Notes: generated from the sequence alone by a model not told the origin. A stretch of DNA of 64,000 bases from an uncultured Clostridia bacterium (GCA_947630725.1 CANRIS010000002.1:124001-188000); one strand, 5' to 3'; counted from the stretch's first letter, positions 27,405-38,220 are shown. Made by a program: numbers and translations.

Positions 27405-27893
27405 ATGTCTCTTATAATAAAGGCTGTGCCGTCACTCAGGGTCTTTGACGTAAGAGGCAGCAATGAGCTTGCGCTTTCGGTTTCGGCACCAAAGCCCGAG
27501 GGGTGGCTTTTTCCCGTTGAAAACGGTATAATAACATCGGGCTTCGGCGACAGGACAAGCCCCATTTCGGGCAGCGCCGAGACCCACAACGGTGTGGATA
27601 TTGCCGTTCCCGAGGGTACCGAGGTAAGGGCTGTTTCGGACGGAATAATCACATCGGCAGGACTTTCGGAAAGCTACGGACTATTCATAAGGGAACAGAC
27701 CGATGACGGCTATACGGCTTTATACGCCCACCTTTCCGCCCACAAAATATCCGAGGGCGAAAGGGTCGAAAGAGGCTCTCTGATAGCCCTTTCGGGGCAT
27801 ACGGGCTGGACGACAGGCCCTCATCTTCATCTTACGGCCGAAAAGAACGGACAGGCATTCGACCCTATGACAATGTATAAAGAGCTTGGCTGA
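27405..27893 (+). CDS. M23 (LytM-type) peptidase domain, -1 frame relative to the upstream ORF
   Basis: GIITSGFGDR, THNGVDIA, ALYAHLS, GHTGWTTGPHLHL; frame stays open upstream to 27333; no convincing SD before ATG 27405. Confidence 0.85.
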   Translation: MSLIIKAVPSLRVFDVRGSNELALSVSAPKPEGWLFPVENGIITSGFGDRTSPISGSAETHNGVDIAVPEGTEVRAVSDGIITSAGLSESYGLFIREQTDDGYTALYAHLSAHKISEGERVERGSLIALSGHTGWTTGPHLHLTAEKNGQAFDPMTMYKELG

Positions 27894-27959
27894 AAAGCCC
27901 CAAAGCCTTTCAAAGCCCTGCAAAATATATCCCAAAGGACAGCAAAATACAATACAAAA

Positions 27960-28003
27960 AACCTCTCCCATAATGTTTTTTAAACTTCGGGAAAGGTTTT
28001 TTG
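27960..28003. terminator. Convergent terminator
   Basis: aacctctccc/gggaaaggtt stem with flanking T/A tracts between convergent genes. Confidence 0.6.
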
Positions 28004-28072
28004 TGTATTTTCGGGATATTTTTTATATTTTGTATATTTTTTATATTCCGCTGCAATTATTTTTCGGCTCGG

Positions 28073-28486
28073 TTATTCCAAAAACGGCAGAGGTTCGGCA
28101 ACGGTTATGCTCCACAGCTTGTCGCCCATACAGACATAGTCTCCGTCTTCCTTTATATAAAGCTCAACGGCTGCGTCCTCGCCGTCTCCGACTGTGTTGA
28201 ATATATAGTATACATCGCTGTCAATGCCTGTTTCTTCGTCAAAGTCAGCCTCCTCATACTCTGCGTTTCCAAACCAGTTTTTAAGCTCCTCAAGATCGTC
28301 TCCCTCAAAGCTTGCATCGCTGATATTGCCGTAATTGTTGCATACCATATCTATTTTGGCAATATCGTCTCCTATAAAATCGTTTATTTCCTGCGGAATA
28401 TCGTCTCTCACAACTGTATTTTCGGCGTTTTTGCAGCCCGAAAGCGCAGCCGCCGCAATAACAAGCATAAATAATATCTTTTTCAT
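28073..28486 (-). CDS. Small predicted lipoprotein
   Basis: MKKILFMLVIAAAALSGC lipobox. Confidence 0.75.
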   Translation of the reverse strand: MKKILFMLVIAAAALSGCKNAENTVVRDDIPQEINDFIGDDIAKIDMVCNNYGNISDASFEGDDLEELKNWFGNAEYEEADFDEETGIDSDVYYIFNTVGDGEDAAVELYIKEDGDYVCMGDKLWSITVAEPLPFLE

Positions 28487-28508
28487 ATAAAATTAATCCT
28501 CCTTGAAT

Positions 28509-29543
28509 TCAAAGTGCCCTTTCGAGGGCTTCTATATCCCTTTCGGTGGTTGCCCAGCTCGTGACAAGCCTTATAACAGTGTTGTCCTCGTCATATTTTT
28601 GCCATACGCTTATGTCTATGGCATTTTTAAGCCTTTCAAGCCTTTCGTTTTCTATTATTACAAACTGCTGATTTGTGGGCGAATCTATATAGTATCTGCA
28701 TTTTTTCTTTTTAAGCACCTCTTTCATTTTTTCGGCTGCGTCTATGGCAGCCCTGCCTATTTCAAAATACAGACCGCCGTCAAAAAGAGCGTCAAACTGA
28801 ACGCCCACAAGCCTGCCCTTTGCAAGAAGGGCTCCTCTCCTCTTGGCAAAATTTTCAAAATGAGGCGGCTTGTTGTTTTTGGTGAAAACAACGGCCTCTC
28901 CGCATAGGGCTCCAACCTTTGTTCCTCCGATATAAAAAACATCGCAGAGTCTCGCTATATCCTTTATGCCCACATCAGTACGCCTGCTCATAAGACCGTA
29001 TCCCAGCCTTGCGCCGTCAAGAAAAAGGGGTATTCCGTACTCTGAGCATATTTCCGATATTTCGGACAGCTCGTTATAGGTATAGAGCGTTCCCAACTCG
29101 GTGGGATGAGATATGTACACCATACCGGGAAAAACCATATGCTCCCTGTTTTCATCGGCAAAAAAATCCGAAAGATACCTTCTAAGCGCAGACGGAGGGA
29201 GCTTTCCCTCAACGCCGGGTATCGTAAGCACCTTTTTGCCCGTATACTCCACAGCCCCCGCCTCATGGACGGCTATGTGGCCTGTATCGGCTGAAACTAC
29301 TCCCTCAAAATCCCTGAGCATAGAAGAAATGACAGCAGAATTTGTCTGAGTGCCGCCCACAAGAAAAAACACGTCTCCCTCATCGAGACCGCAGACATCG
29401 CATATCCTCTGCGCCGCTCTCCCGCAATAAAAATCACTTCCGTATCCCGAAAGTCTCTCCATATTTGTTTCAAAAAGCCTTTCCAGAACCTTCGGATGCG
29501 CTCCCACATTATAATCGTTTTCAAACGAGACCCTTTCATACAT
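28509..29543 (-). CDS. L-threonine aldolase-like (beta-eliminating lyase)
   Basis: FLVGGTQTNSAVISS, HEAGAVEYTGKKVL, PLFLDGARLGYGL, DVFYIGGTKVGALCGEAVVF. Confidence 0.88.
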   Translation of the reverse strand: MYERVSFENDYNVGAHPKVLERLFETNMERLSGYGSDFYCGRAAQRICDVCGLDEGDVFFLVGGTQTNSAVISSMLRDFEGVVSADTGHIAVHEAGAVEYTGKKVLTIPGVEGKLPPSALRRYLSDFFADENREHMVFPGMVYISHPTELGTLYTYNELSEISEICSEYGIPLFLDGARLGYGLMSRRTDVGIKDIARLCDVFYIGGTKVGALCGEAVVFTKNNKPPHFENFAKRRGALLAKGRLVGVQFDALFDGGLYFEIGRAAIDAAEKMKEVLKKKKCRYYIDSPTNQQFVIIENERLERLKNAIDISVWQKYDEDNTVIRLVTSWATTERDIEALERAL

Positions 29544-29610
29544 AACAATTATCCTCCCGAAAACAGCCCCGACCGCACGAATGGCAGACATTTCCCTTGA
29601 TAATATACTC

Positions 29611-30201
29611 TCAAGAATCCTTCCGACCCTCTCTTATGCCGTCCTCCCTTATAACGCTCACAAATGTCCTGGCGATTATTCCGAGGTCGGTCATAAGGCT
29701 CATTTTTTTCACATATTCGCCGTCATATGCTGCCTTTTCCTTTATAGAAAGCTCGTCTCTGCCCCTTATCTGGGCAAGCCCCGTAAGCCCGGGTCTGACG
29801 GCGTTTGCTCCATACTTGTCCCTCTCCGCCACAAGGTCGTATTGGTTCCACAGGGCAGGCCGTGGGCCTACCACCGACATTTCGCCCTTTAGTATGTTGA
29901 AAAGCTGAGGAAGCTCGTCAAGGGAGGTCTTTCTCAAAAATTTTCCCGTTTTTGTGATAAAAGCCTCGGGGCTTTCGAGAAGGTGTGTGGGCATATCGGC
30001 AGGAGCCTCCGAATACATTGTCCTGAATTTATATATTCTGAATATTTTTTTATCCTTGCCTATTCTTTTTTGTCTGAATATTATGTCTCCGGGGGATTCG
30101 GCCTTTATAATAAGCCCTATACCCGCCATTGGCAGTGAAAAAACGACTATGCCTGCGAGAGAAAACGCTATATCCATTCCCCTTTTTATGATACTGTACA
30201 T
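29611..30201 (-). CDS. Undecaprenyl-phosphate sugar transferase
   Basis: KRGMDIAFSLAGIVVFSLPMAGIGLIIKAESPGDIIFRQKRIG, KFRTMY, TSLDELPQLFNILKGEMSVVGPRP. Confidence 0.95.
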   Translation of the reverse strand: MYSIIKRGMDIAFSLAGIVVFSLPMAGIGLIIKAESPGDIIFRQKRIGKDKKIFRIYKFRTMYSEAPADMPTHLLESPEAFITKTGKFLRKTSLDELPQLFNILKGEMSVVGPRPALWNQYDLVAERDKYGANAVRPGLTGLAQIRGRDELSIKEKAAYDGEYVKKMSLMTDLGIIARTFVSVIREDGIREGRKDS

Positions 30202-30223
30202 ATTGTCTACCTCACACATTCTG

Positions 30224-32161
30224 TCAATAGAGTATTTCTGTATCTATACCGTTGTCGGTGTTGTTGAAGCTCGGCACAATATCCTTCATGGCTTCGACAG
30301 TGTTCTTTCCCTTTCCGCAGGACGCCCTGAGCCTTTCAAGCTTTTTGTCGAAATTCTGCGTGTCGAACTCGGCAGGCTTTGCTATAAATATCTTTCTGTG
30401 GCTCGTTGTCCGCATAGTGTCCTTTTCGTTGTCGGTCGCCAGCTCTTCAAAAAGCTTGTCCCCGGGGCGAAGTCCCGTATAGACTATATCTATGTCGGTA
30501 TAGGGCTTGTAGCCCGACAGCCTTATGAGATTCAGCGCAAGGTCGTTTATCTTCACAGGCTCTCCCATATCCAGAACGAAAATACTTCCCGAAACTCCCA
30601 TACTGCCTGCCTGAAGCACAAGTCTTGAAGCCTCGGGTATCGTCATAAAGTATCTTGTGACGTCCTTATGGGTGACCCTGACGGGGCCTCCCTCTTCTAT
30701 CTGCTTTTTGAAAAGCTGCACCACCGAGCCGTTTGAGCCAAGCACGTTTCCGAAACGGACTGCCATAAAGCGAGTTTTGCTTTTAAGAGCCATTCTCTGT
30801 ATTATCATTTCGGTAATGCGCTTTGTTGCGCCCATTACGTTTGTGGGGTTCACGGCCTTATCGGTAGAAAGCAGCACAAACCTTTCGGTGTTGAATCTGT
30901 CCGCCGCCTCCGCCACGTTGAGAGTGCCGAAAACATTGTTTTTCACAGCCTCTCCCGGCACATACTGCATAAGCGGAACGTGCTTGTGAGCCGCCGCATG
31001 AAAGACCACCTGCGGAGAATATATGCCGAATATCCTGTTTATAAGCCTTCTGTCACACATCGTGCCTATAATTACGATTATATTCAGCTTATCCCCATAT
31101 TTATTCTTAAGCTCGTGAAAAAGCTCATAGGCATTGTTTTCATACACATCGAATATAATAAGCTGCCTTGGCGAAAATTTGGCTATCTGTCGGCACAGCT
31201 CGCTGCCTATGGAGCCGCCTCCGCCCGTAACAAGCACGGTTTTGCCCTCCAGATAACCCCTCACATCGCCTATGCTTATTTCCACCTCGTCTCTGAAAAG
31301 AAGATCGGATATTTTCACGTCCTGCATTATCCTGTGAAAGCTGCCGTTTTCGGGCACATCGCTCATAGGAGGGATAATTTTGAGGGCGCAGTCGGTTTTT
31401 GCGCAGTTTTCCATTATGCGTCTGAGCTGGATATTGTTTGCCGAAGGTATGGCGATTATGATCTCGTCGATCTCATATTCCTTAGCAAGTCTCGGCACGT
31501 TTTCGATATTGTGCGTGACCCTCACGCCCTGTATGGTGGTGTTGTTTTTGCTTATGTCGTCGTCCACGATTATAACCGCCATACGGTTTTCATAGCCCTT
31601 GTCATACTGCAGAATACTTCTTACGGTGTTATAGCCTCCGTAGCCTGCGCCTATTATCATAACTCTCTTTGTGCCTGTTTTTTTAAGAAATCTGTTTTCA
31701 AAATGTATGATAAGCCTTTTTATGAATCTGTAGCCCGATCTTGAAAATACAAAGAAAAAAATATTTATAACAAAGGCTATGGCGAGCATTCTCTTTGGAA
31801 GATCTATATAGCCGTAGCCCTTCAGAACGCATCTGTCGAATATAAACAGGGCGGCGAAAATCACCGTCTGACATATGAATATTTTTATAAGCTCTTCTAT
31901 GTCGGCATACTTCCATATTTTGGAATAAAATCCGAACAGAAAATATACTCCAACAGCCACAGCGGTAGCAAAGCCCGCCATACCTCCATACCATTTCCAC
32001 ACGCTGTCGTTAAATGTAATATATCCGCCGCCGGGTATGCTGCCGCCGTACCACAGGCTCATGGCGATAAGCAGCGACAGGTTGATGAGGATAGCGTCAA
32101 GAGCCACATACAGAGCCGTTCTCTTTATTGTTTCAAATCGTTCGTTAATATCGGAAATCAT
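30224..32161 (-). CDS. Nucleotide-sugar 4,6-dehydratase/epimerase, CapD/WbpM family
   Basis: N-terminal TMs; TVLVTGGGGSIGSELCRQI; FHAAAHKHVPLM; STDKAVNPTNVMGATKR. Confidence 0.95.
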   Translation of the reverse strand: MISDINERFETIKRTALYVALDAILINLSLLIAMSLWYGGSIPGGGYITFNDSVWKWYGGMAGFATAVAVGVYFLFGFYSKIWKYADIEELIKIFICQTVIFAALFIFDRCVLKGYGYIDLPKRMLAIAFVINIFFFVFSRSGYRFIKRLIIHFENRFLKKTGTKRVMIIGAGYGGYNTVRSILQYDKGYENRMAVIIVDDDISKNNTTIQGVRVTHNIENVPRLAKEYEIDEIIIAIPSANNIQLRRIMENCAKTDCALKIIPPMSDVPENGSFHRIMQDVKISDLLFRDEVEISIGDVRGYLEGKTVLVTGGGGSIGSELCRQIAKFSPRQLIIFDVYENNAYELFHELKNKYGDKLNIIVIIGTMCDRRLINRIFGIYSPQVVFHAAAHKHVPLMQYVPGEAVKNNVFGTLNVAEAADRFNTERFVLLSTDKAVNPTNVMGATKRITEMIIQRMALKSKTRFMAVRFGNVLGSNGSVVQLFKKQIEEGGPVRVTHKDVTRYFMTIPEASRLVLQAGSMGVSGSIFVLDMGEPVKINDLALNLIRLSGYKPYTDIDIVYTGLRPGDKLFEELATDNEKDTMRTTSHRKIFIAKPAEFDTQNFDKKLERLRASCGKGKNTVEAMKDIVPSFNNTDNGIDTEILY

Positions 32162-32188
32162 TATAAACCATTCCTCCGAAAATAATTA

Positions 32189-34033
32189 TCACTCCCGAAA
32201 GCCCTTTTGGGACAGTCCGCAGCCTACCCCCAGCATTATCCAGAATATGGGAGCCACCGCAACCGTGCTGTCGGTAGTAAGCGCCGTAACGAGATAAGCC
32301 GTTATGCCTGAGGCAAAGGCAGCTCTCAGAGCGTTAAGGACAGGATCCTTTTCGGCAAAGACAGCCTTGACAGTCGAAAAGAGGTATATCAGCACGAGAG
32401 CGACAAAAGCTGCCAGAGACAATACGCCCGTATTTATTGCTGTCTGAAGAAACTGATTGTGAGGCTTGTCAACGATAACATATGGGTTGCCCAAAAAACG
32501 GGTCTTTCCCCTCAGATCGTTCTGAGGAAATTCGAGAGCGAAGGTGTCGGGCCCCGACCCTATCAGAAACGTCTTTGGCTTAAAAACAAGGGGCAGCGAT
32601 CTCGACCAGATATAGCCTCTGCTTGATCCCAGATATTCATACCCTTCAAAGCCTATATGCCTTACCTCGGTATCGAGGTCATAGTCTCTGCCGCTGCGGT
32701 CAACGGCTGTCATTCCGTGGTCTGTCGGTCTGAACATAAAGTCCACCGTGTTTATTCCGTCAAAGCCCTCAAAATATATTATGCCTTCCGAAAGCATAAC
32801 CTTTGCGCTCTGCATATTCTTTATGTTGTATGTGTATGTGACGACTCCGTTCTCCTCAGATACTCCCGTATTTTTAAGGACAACGTCTTTTTCGGTCACC
32901 ACAGGCTCTCCGTTTTCGTCAAGACCTATGGTTATTTCATAATTATGCACCGTAATTACGCCGAGATCGCCTCTCACGCTTAAATCCTTCCAAAAATAAG
33001 GACTGCTCTGAACCTGCTTTCCCGTAAGGGTATCGAATATCGTGCCTGCTTTTCTGAGGATAATGCCGTCTGCCGAAAACAGCCCTGCGCCAGCCACTCC
33101 CAAAACTACGACAGCTATTGCAAAGCCTATGGCGACAGTTGAAGAAAGCTTTTTAAACACGCCCTTTCTGATGGCATACACAAGTCCTGCCGCAGCAGAC
33201 AATACTATGGATACAAAAACCCCTAAAAGTCCTCCTACAGAGCCGCTGCCCACAATGTTTACGGCGCAGATCACTACAAGTCCCAGCGAAACATATTTAA
33301 GCTTGTTCTTGGTCGGCAGCGCAAATGCCATAACGCCGAAAAACGGCAGCATCAGGGCAAAAAAGCTGCCTACGCAGTTGGGGTTGTAGAGGGTCGAATA
33401 TACTCTGTCATACTTTACCGTAAGCGTACTTCCGCTTGAATAGCTGCTGCCGAATATCATTCTCGCCGCAGCCTCCGTTTTGAATATGTCATATCCGAAA
33501 AACTGTCCTGCGCCTATAAGTCCCACAAGCAGCGCCGAAAGCACTATACATATTACGATAAAATTCAGCCTTTTTATATTTCTGACAAAATACATACCTA
33601 CGAGAAAAAGAAAAATATAGCACAGAAGCACTATAAGACCTTCGTATCTTTCGGTTATCCCTGCGAAGGCCACATATTTATATTTTGAAAAAACAGCCGA
33701 CAAAACGGCAATAACGCCATAAATGCCGCAGCATATGACAGCAGGATTTTTAAGTGTCGAAAGGCTTTTTTTCTTATACGCCGTTATATAGTCGGATATA
33801 AGAAAAAAAAGCATAACAAGCACAGCCGCAATAAGCGCCCATCTCTTATAATAGACAAAAACATCGGCGCTTGTCATACTGCTTCTTATACTTCCGTATT
33901 CATCGGGGGTGACCCTGACTGTCTTAAGCCCCACAATAATGGGTATTATAGCGATAATAAACCCAAGACACGCCATAACCGCCCCTTCGGTAAATCCTGT
34001 TCTGTTTGAGTTGTTTTTTTTGTTTTTATCCAT
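32189..34033 (-). CDS. O-antigen ligase/polymerase-like membrane protein
   Basis: Multi-pass; large extracytoplasmic loop; GSGPDTFALEFPQ, DKPHNQFLQTAINTGVLSL. Confidence 0.85.
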   Translation of the reverse strand: MDKNKKNNSNRTGFTEGAVMACLGFIIAIIPIIVGLKTVRVTPDEYGSIRSSMTSADVFVYYKRWALIAAVLVMLFFLISDYITAYKKKSLSTLKNPAVICCGIYGVIAVLSAVFSKYKYVAFAGITERYEGLIVLLCYIFLFLVGMYFVRNIKRLNFIVICIVLSALLVGLIGAGQFFGYDIFKTEAAARMIFGSSYSSGSTLTVKYDRVYSTLYNPNCVGSFFALMLPFFGVMAFALPTKNKLKYVSLGLVVICAVNIVGSGSVGGLLGVFVSIVLSAAAGLVYAIRKGVFKKLSSTVAIGFAIAVVVLGVAGAGLFSADGIILRKAGTIFDTLTGKQVQSSPYFWKDLSVRGDLGVITVHNYEITIGLDENGEPVVTEKDVVLKNTGVSEENGVVTYTYNIKNMQSAKVMLSEGIIYFEGFDGINTVDFMFRPTDHGMTAVDRSGRDYDLDTEVRHIGFEGYEYLGSSRGYIWSRSLPLVFKPKTFLIGSGPDTFALEFPQNDLRGKTRFLGNPYVIVDKPHNQFLQTAINTGVLSLAAFVALVLIYLFSTVKAVFAEKDPVLNALRAAFASGITAYLVTALTTDSTVAVAPIFWIMLGVGCGLSQKGFRE

Positions 34034-34116
34034 ATGCGAATCTCCCGTTTGATTTTTTTTATTTTATCATATTATAATTGTTTTATCAATCCTTTTGGCA
34101 GCCCGACCAAAGCAAT

Positions 34117-34770
34117 TTACTCCTTCAGAAGGTCATTCAGAGGCCGATGCAGTCTGCCCGAAAAGAATTTCACCGTCATTCCCGTAAAAAATGCCGAAAA
34201 TATCGTTCCCTCTCTCGTGCCTGCTATGGTAAAGTCGAAAAACAAAAGAGACAGTATTATCGAAAGGCTGACGCAAAAAATATCGAAGGCTATCTTTACA
34301 TTTCCGAATTCAATATGCACTGTATCGGACACAGCCTTTACAAAAGCCTCTCCTGCGTTCATTATGACGTTGGCGATAACAGCAAGGGATATGCCGAAGC
34401 CGAGAATGACTATTCCCGCAAACACCATAAAAAGCCGCATAGGATATATGTTCGCAGGTATAAAGGACACTATGAACATACCTATGTCTGTAAACCACCC
34501 GAACAAAAACGAGAGCGGCACCTGCAAAAGCTGTATTATCTGAAAATTTTTCCGCAGTATGACTATCTGACCCAGTATGAGTATGCAGTTCCAGATTATG
34601 AGCCATGTTCCCATAGAAACTGTCGGGAACCTCAGATTCATAATATTTGCCACCGAGGATATGGGCGATACTCCAAGCTCTCCGTGCTTTGTAAAGGCAA
34701 CCCCCAAGGCTGCAAAAAACAAGCTTATTATAAATAATATGTACCGTTTTAAAATTTCCGTTCTTTTCAT
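34117..34770 (-). CDS. YczE/YitT-like membrane protein
   Basis: FFAALGVAFTKHGELGVSPISSVANIM; five or more TMs. Confidence 0.75.
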   Translation of the reverse strand: MKRTEILKRYILFIISLFFAALGVAFTKHGELGVSPISSVANIMNLRFPTVSMGTWLIIWNCILILGQIVILRKNFQIIQLLQVPLSFLFGWFTDIGMFIVSFIPANIYPMRLFMVFAGIVILGFGISLAVIANVIMNAGEAFVKAVSDTVHIEFGNVKIAFDIFCVSLSIILSLLFFDFTIAGTREGTIFSAFFTGMTVKFFSGRLHRPLNDLLKE

Positions 34771-34933
34771 TTGTATTATCCTTTTTTTATTTTCTTCCAC
34801 ACAGCACCCGTCTCATATGCATACACAAACTATCCGTTTGATATGATGATATGATTATAACACATACTGCCGGAAAAGTAAATTAATCGGTAATAAAAAA
34901 TTTAATATAAGATAACAGGTATGCGCCGCAGCC

Positions 34934-35320
34934 CTATGGGTCGGGTGCATACCTGTCGTTAAGGGGAGCTGCTCTGTATATATATTTATACTCCGAAATG
35001 CAAAAGCTGAAAACGACAACGCCGTCCACGGTCTTTTCAAATGTCAGCTTCTCGGCGGTCAGTCCGTTGAGATATGCGGTATGCCCCGAAAGAGCCGTCA
35101 TAACCTCATCGGGATCCTTTGCAAAGCGTATCTCGTTTTTTATATACTCCGCCTCGGTTTCTGCAAGGGCGTCGGCGGACAGCTTTGTTTGTGCCGCATA
35201 AACCAGATTGCAAACGGCCGATATGCCGAATATAAACATCATCGAAACAACAGATGCCACAACGGCGGCAGCAAGGGTCTCTGCCGTTGTAAATCCGCCC
35301 TTTCGCCTAATCTCCCACAT
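34934..35320 (-). CDS. Type IV pilin-like minor subunit
   Basis: KGGFTTAETLAAAVVASVVSMMFIFG prepilin N-terminus. Confidence 0.7.
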   Translation of the reverse strand: MWEIRRKGGFTTAETLAAAVVASVVSMMFIFGISAVCNLVYAAQTKLSADALAETEAEYIKNEIRFAKDPDEVMTALSGHTAYLNGLTAEKLTFEKTVDGVVVFSFCISEYKYIYRAAPLNDRYAPDP

Positions 35321-35555
35321 ATTTATATCCCCCGTCACACGGCACAACGTCCATTTCGGTTTCGTATGAGGAGTCTCCGAGAGCGAATACAATATTGATC
35401 CTGCTGTCAGCAGCCTTCGGCTCATACGCCTCATCCGAAGAAAAAATCGCCGAGCAGGACGTCCGCAGCATTATCAGCGCCAGCATAGCCACTATCACCG
35501 CCACAAGCACCTCGGCAAAGGTCTCGCCGCTTTTTGAATAGGTTTTTTGGGACAT
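35307..35555 (-). CDS. Short type IV prepilin-like protein
   Basis: KSGETFAEVLVAVIVAMLALIML prepilin motif; overlaps next gene by 14 nt. Confidence 0.7.
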   Translation of the reverse strand: MSQKTYSKSGETFAEVLVAVIVAMLALIMLRTSCSAIFSSDEAYEPKAADSRINIVFALGDSSYETEMDVVPCDGGYKYVGD

Positions 35556-35583
35556 TTTATCCTTCCTTTCATTAACGTCACGT

Positions 35584-36057
35584 TCAGTACACACGTTCTA
35601 TAAGAGCGTCCTTTCGGTTCCATACGGGTATGCCGGGGATTTCGGGAGCTATCTTCAGTATAAGCTTAAGAGAGCCTGACGTGACCTCGGCGTTCATATT
35701 CAGCTCATTGTCAAAATATACCGTGCATACCGAATCGGGCAGTCCGTCTGCCTGCACTGTCATAGTAAGGGTCTCGCCGCCGTCTGCGCACTGCAGGCAA
35801 GCCCCTGTAATAACATTTACGCTCATGGGATAAGCCAACGAATCCCTTATCAGTATGGCAGCCGATGAAGCCGATGCATATTCTCTTTCAAACCTCCGTA
35901 TGAGAGAGGAGCGATAGACTGACGATATACGGCATGACGTTATTGCGAGAGCTGCGGCGGCGCATATCATAAAAAGCATAAGCGCCATAGGCAGCGTGAT
36001 CCCCGACCGCCGCTTTGAGGTCTTTTTTATAAAATTTTTTCGGTATATGCGTCTCAT
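35584..36057 (-). CDS. PilX-like pilus assembly protein
   Basis: RRSGITLPMALMLFMICAAAALAIT N-terminus, position in cluster. Confidence 0.55.
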   Translation of the reverse strand: MRRIYRKNFIKKTSKRRSGITLPMALMLFMICAAAALAITSCRISSVYRSSLIRRFEREYASASSAAILIRDSLAYPMSVNVITGACLQCADGGETLTMTVQADGLPDSVCTVYFDNELNMNAEVTSGSLKLILKIAPEIPGIPVWNRKDALIERVY

Positions 36058-36695
36058 AGCCCAAAAAACGCCGCAGGAGCCGTATCTGCCATAGCGGTTA
36101 TAAAGGCTCCGACTGCTATAGAAGGCGCAAAGGGAAACGCCGTCCCCTTTTCTATGCCGTTCAGAGCGCAGAACACAAGACCGACTGCGCAGGATACAGT
36201 CACCAAAAAGTCCCCTCCCACGGGACCGAAGTACAGACCCAATACCGAAAAAAGCTTTATATCTCCCCCTCCGAGAGATTCCCTGCCCGTTATGGCCTCC
36301 GCAAGCCACGACAGAAAAAGCATAGCCAAGCCTATGACAAATGCCCCTAAAATACCTCTCGCCAGTATGAACGGCATATGGGGCTCAAAGGGCAGAAACG
36401 CAAGAAAACAGCTTGCCGCCCCGAGGTGTATATCATCGGGTATTTCGGTCGTTTCAAGATCCGAAACAGCCGCTCTTAACAATAGTCGGAAAAGTATGCA
36501 CATATTTAAACAGCGCGGCGTAACTCCGAACCTGAGTACGGCAAACGCATATTCTGCGCCGCATATAAGCATGGCAAAGGGCTGTCGGCAGGGCGAAAAG
36601 CCCCAAACCGCCCCGACCCCCGCCGCTGCGCCCACACAAAAGGCCGCTGTGACCGATATGGCGGCGGTCAATGTCCTCCAAGCATACCAAGCCAT
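36054..36695 (-). CDS. Prepilin peptidase (A24)
   Basis: AAVSDLETTEIPD and GRESLGGGDIKLFSVLGLYFG. Confidence 0.85.
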   Translation of the reverse strand: MAWYAWRTLTAAISVTAAFCVGAAAGVGAVWGFSPCRQPFAMLICGAEYAFAVLRFGVTPRCLNMCILFRLLLRAAVSDLETTEIPDDIHLGAASCFLAFLPFEPHMPFILARGILGAFVIGLAMLFLSWLAEAITGRESLGGGDIKLFSVLGLYFGPVGGDFLVTVSCAVGLVFCALNGIEKGTAFPFAPSIAVGAFITAMADTAPAAFFGL

Positions 36696-37099
36696 GTGTT
36701 CTCCGAAATTTTGCCGTCCTCAACGGTTACCTCAAGCTTAACGTCCGCAAGCTTTGAGGATCTTGCCTTTATTTCCGTTCCGCCGGAGACGTTGTTGTCA
36801 TCGTCAAGCTCTGCGCCGCCGCTGCTGTGGGACATTATAAAAAGGTTGAGGTTGTCGTCCGTACCGAAGGTATAGGTTATGGCGCCGCCTTTTTCGGCTT
36901 CGTTCGTATGAAAGAGCATATATTCGGAGTATGCCAGAGCCGAAGCCGCCTGCGCATTTGACATATCAGCAATTTTTCTTGCCCCTTCAAGCTGCAAGGA
37001 AAATGTGGGTACGGATATTGCAGTCAGTATGGCAATTATTGACATTACAATGAGCAGCTCCGCAAGAGTAAAGCCTTTTTTGCTTTTTATTCTTTTCAT
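36668..37099 (-). CDS. Type IV pilin, probable major subunit
   Basis: MKRIKSKKGFTLAELLIVMSIIAILTAISVPTF. Confidence 0.92.
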   Translation of the reverse strand: MKRIKSKKGFTLAELLIVMSIIAILTAISVPTFSLQLEGARKIADMSNAQAASALAYSEYMLFHTNEAEKGGAITYTFGTDDNLNLFIMSHSSGGAELDDDNNVSGGTEIKARSSKLADVKLEVTVEDGKISENTWLGMLGGH

Positions 37100-37151
37100 G
37101 CTGTCTCCCTCTTTTTTAATATATGCGTTATTTTGTCGGCGCAGCTTTCCG

Positions 37152-38216
37152 CTACATCCAAAACGCAATAACGTCATACATTGACAATACAGAGACAAAT
37201 ACAGATATAACGATGAACGCCGCAAAAAGTCCTGCTGCCACGGTCAGTACAGGCTCTAAAAGAGCCAGAGCCCTGTCGGTGTGCGCCATAGCCTCCATAT
37301 CATAATAATCTCCTGCCGCAGCCATAACATCGGACAGCGTGCCCGAGGCCTCACCCACGGCGGCCATTTTGCATATCATCGGCGGAAGATATTTTTCGGC
37401 GCAGAGAGCGCAGCCCACGCTGTCTCCGCCCTCTATTCTTTCGGCTGCATATCCGAGTCTTTTTTCTATCAGAGGATTGTTTGTCACGCCCTTTGCAATA
37501 TTTATTATTTCGGGCATGGCAAGCCCCGACAAGGACAGCAGCGCAACAGTGTGGGCAAACTGTGCCGCAGTTTCAAAAAGCTTTATCTTTCCTATCACAG
37601 GCAGCCGCAGCTTTAACGCCGATAATATGAGCCTGCCCCTTACGCTTGCGCAGACAAGCCCTATGACAAGGACTGCGGCTGCCGACAGCGCCGCAGCGCA
37701 GCAGAGATTTTTTGAGAAAAAGTCAGAAACAGCCTTAAGCATTCTCAGCGGAAAAGGCGGCACTGCGCCTGCGGCAGCAAAAACGGAGGTCATAACGGGC
37801 GCAAGAAAAACGACAACGCTCCACAGCGCGGCGACAGTGAGCGCAATCAGAAACAAGGGGTATCTTACAGCCGTATAAAGCCTCTTTTTCGCCTTGCTTT
37901 CGGCGCTGTAATAAGCCCTCAGATAGTCGAATATTTCAACAAGACGGCCGCTTTCTTCCCCTGCTTTTAAGGCTCCCGAAAATACACGGGGCATATCCCC
38001 ACACGATGCCAAGGCCTCCGAAAGGCTGTCTCCCTTTTCAAGTCTGTCAACGCATATTTTCAGTATGCGCCGCATTTTTCTGTCGGAAGTTTCCGATGAA
38101 ACTATCTTAACGGCGTCATATAGAGTTACCCCCGAGCGCAAAACCGCCGCAAGCTTGCCTGCCGTCAGAGCCAGCACCATATCGTCAATGGGGAAAAAGG
38201 ATATATCAAAGCGCAT
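37152..38216 (-). CDS. Type II secretion/pilus inner membrane protein (PilC/GspF)
   Basis: GVTLYDAVKIV, LEKGDSLSEAL, ALKAGEESGRL repeated T2SSF pattern. Confidence 0.93.
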   Translation of the reverse strand: MRFDISFFPIDDMVLALTAGKLAAVLRSGVTLYDAVKIVSSETSDRKMRRILKICVDRLEKGDSLSEALASCGDMPRVFSGALKAGEESGRLVEIFDYLRAYYSAESKAKKRLYTAVRYPLFLIALTVAALWSVVVFLAPVMTSVFAAAGAVPPFPLRMLKAVSDFFSKNLCCAAALSAAAVLVIGLVCASVRGRLILSALKLRLPVIGKIKLFETAAQFAHTVALLSLSGLAMPEIINIAKGVTNNPLIEKRLGYAAERIEGGDSVGCALCAEKYLPPMICKMAAVGEASGTLSDVMAAAGDYYDMEAMAHTDRALALLEPVLTVAAGLFAAFIVISVFVSVLSMYDVIAFWM

Positions 38217-38220
38217 TATA

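Noticed and set aside
30980-31744. Plus-strand ORF of 254 aa
   Set aside because: Antisense to the CapD-like gene; no motif.
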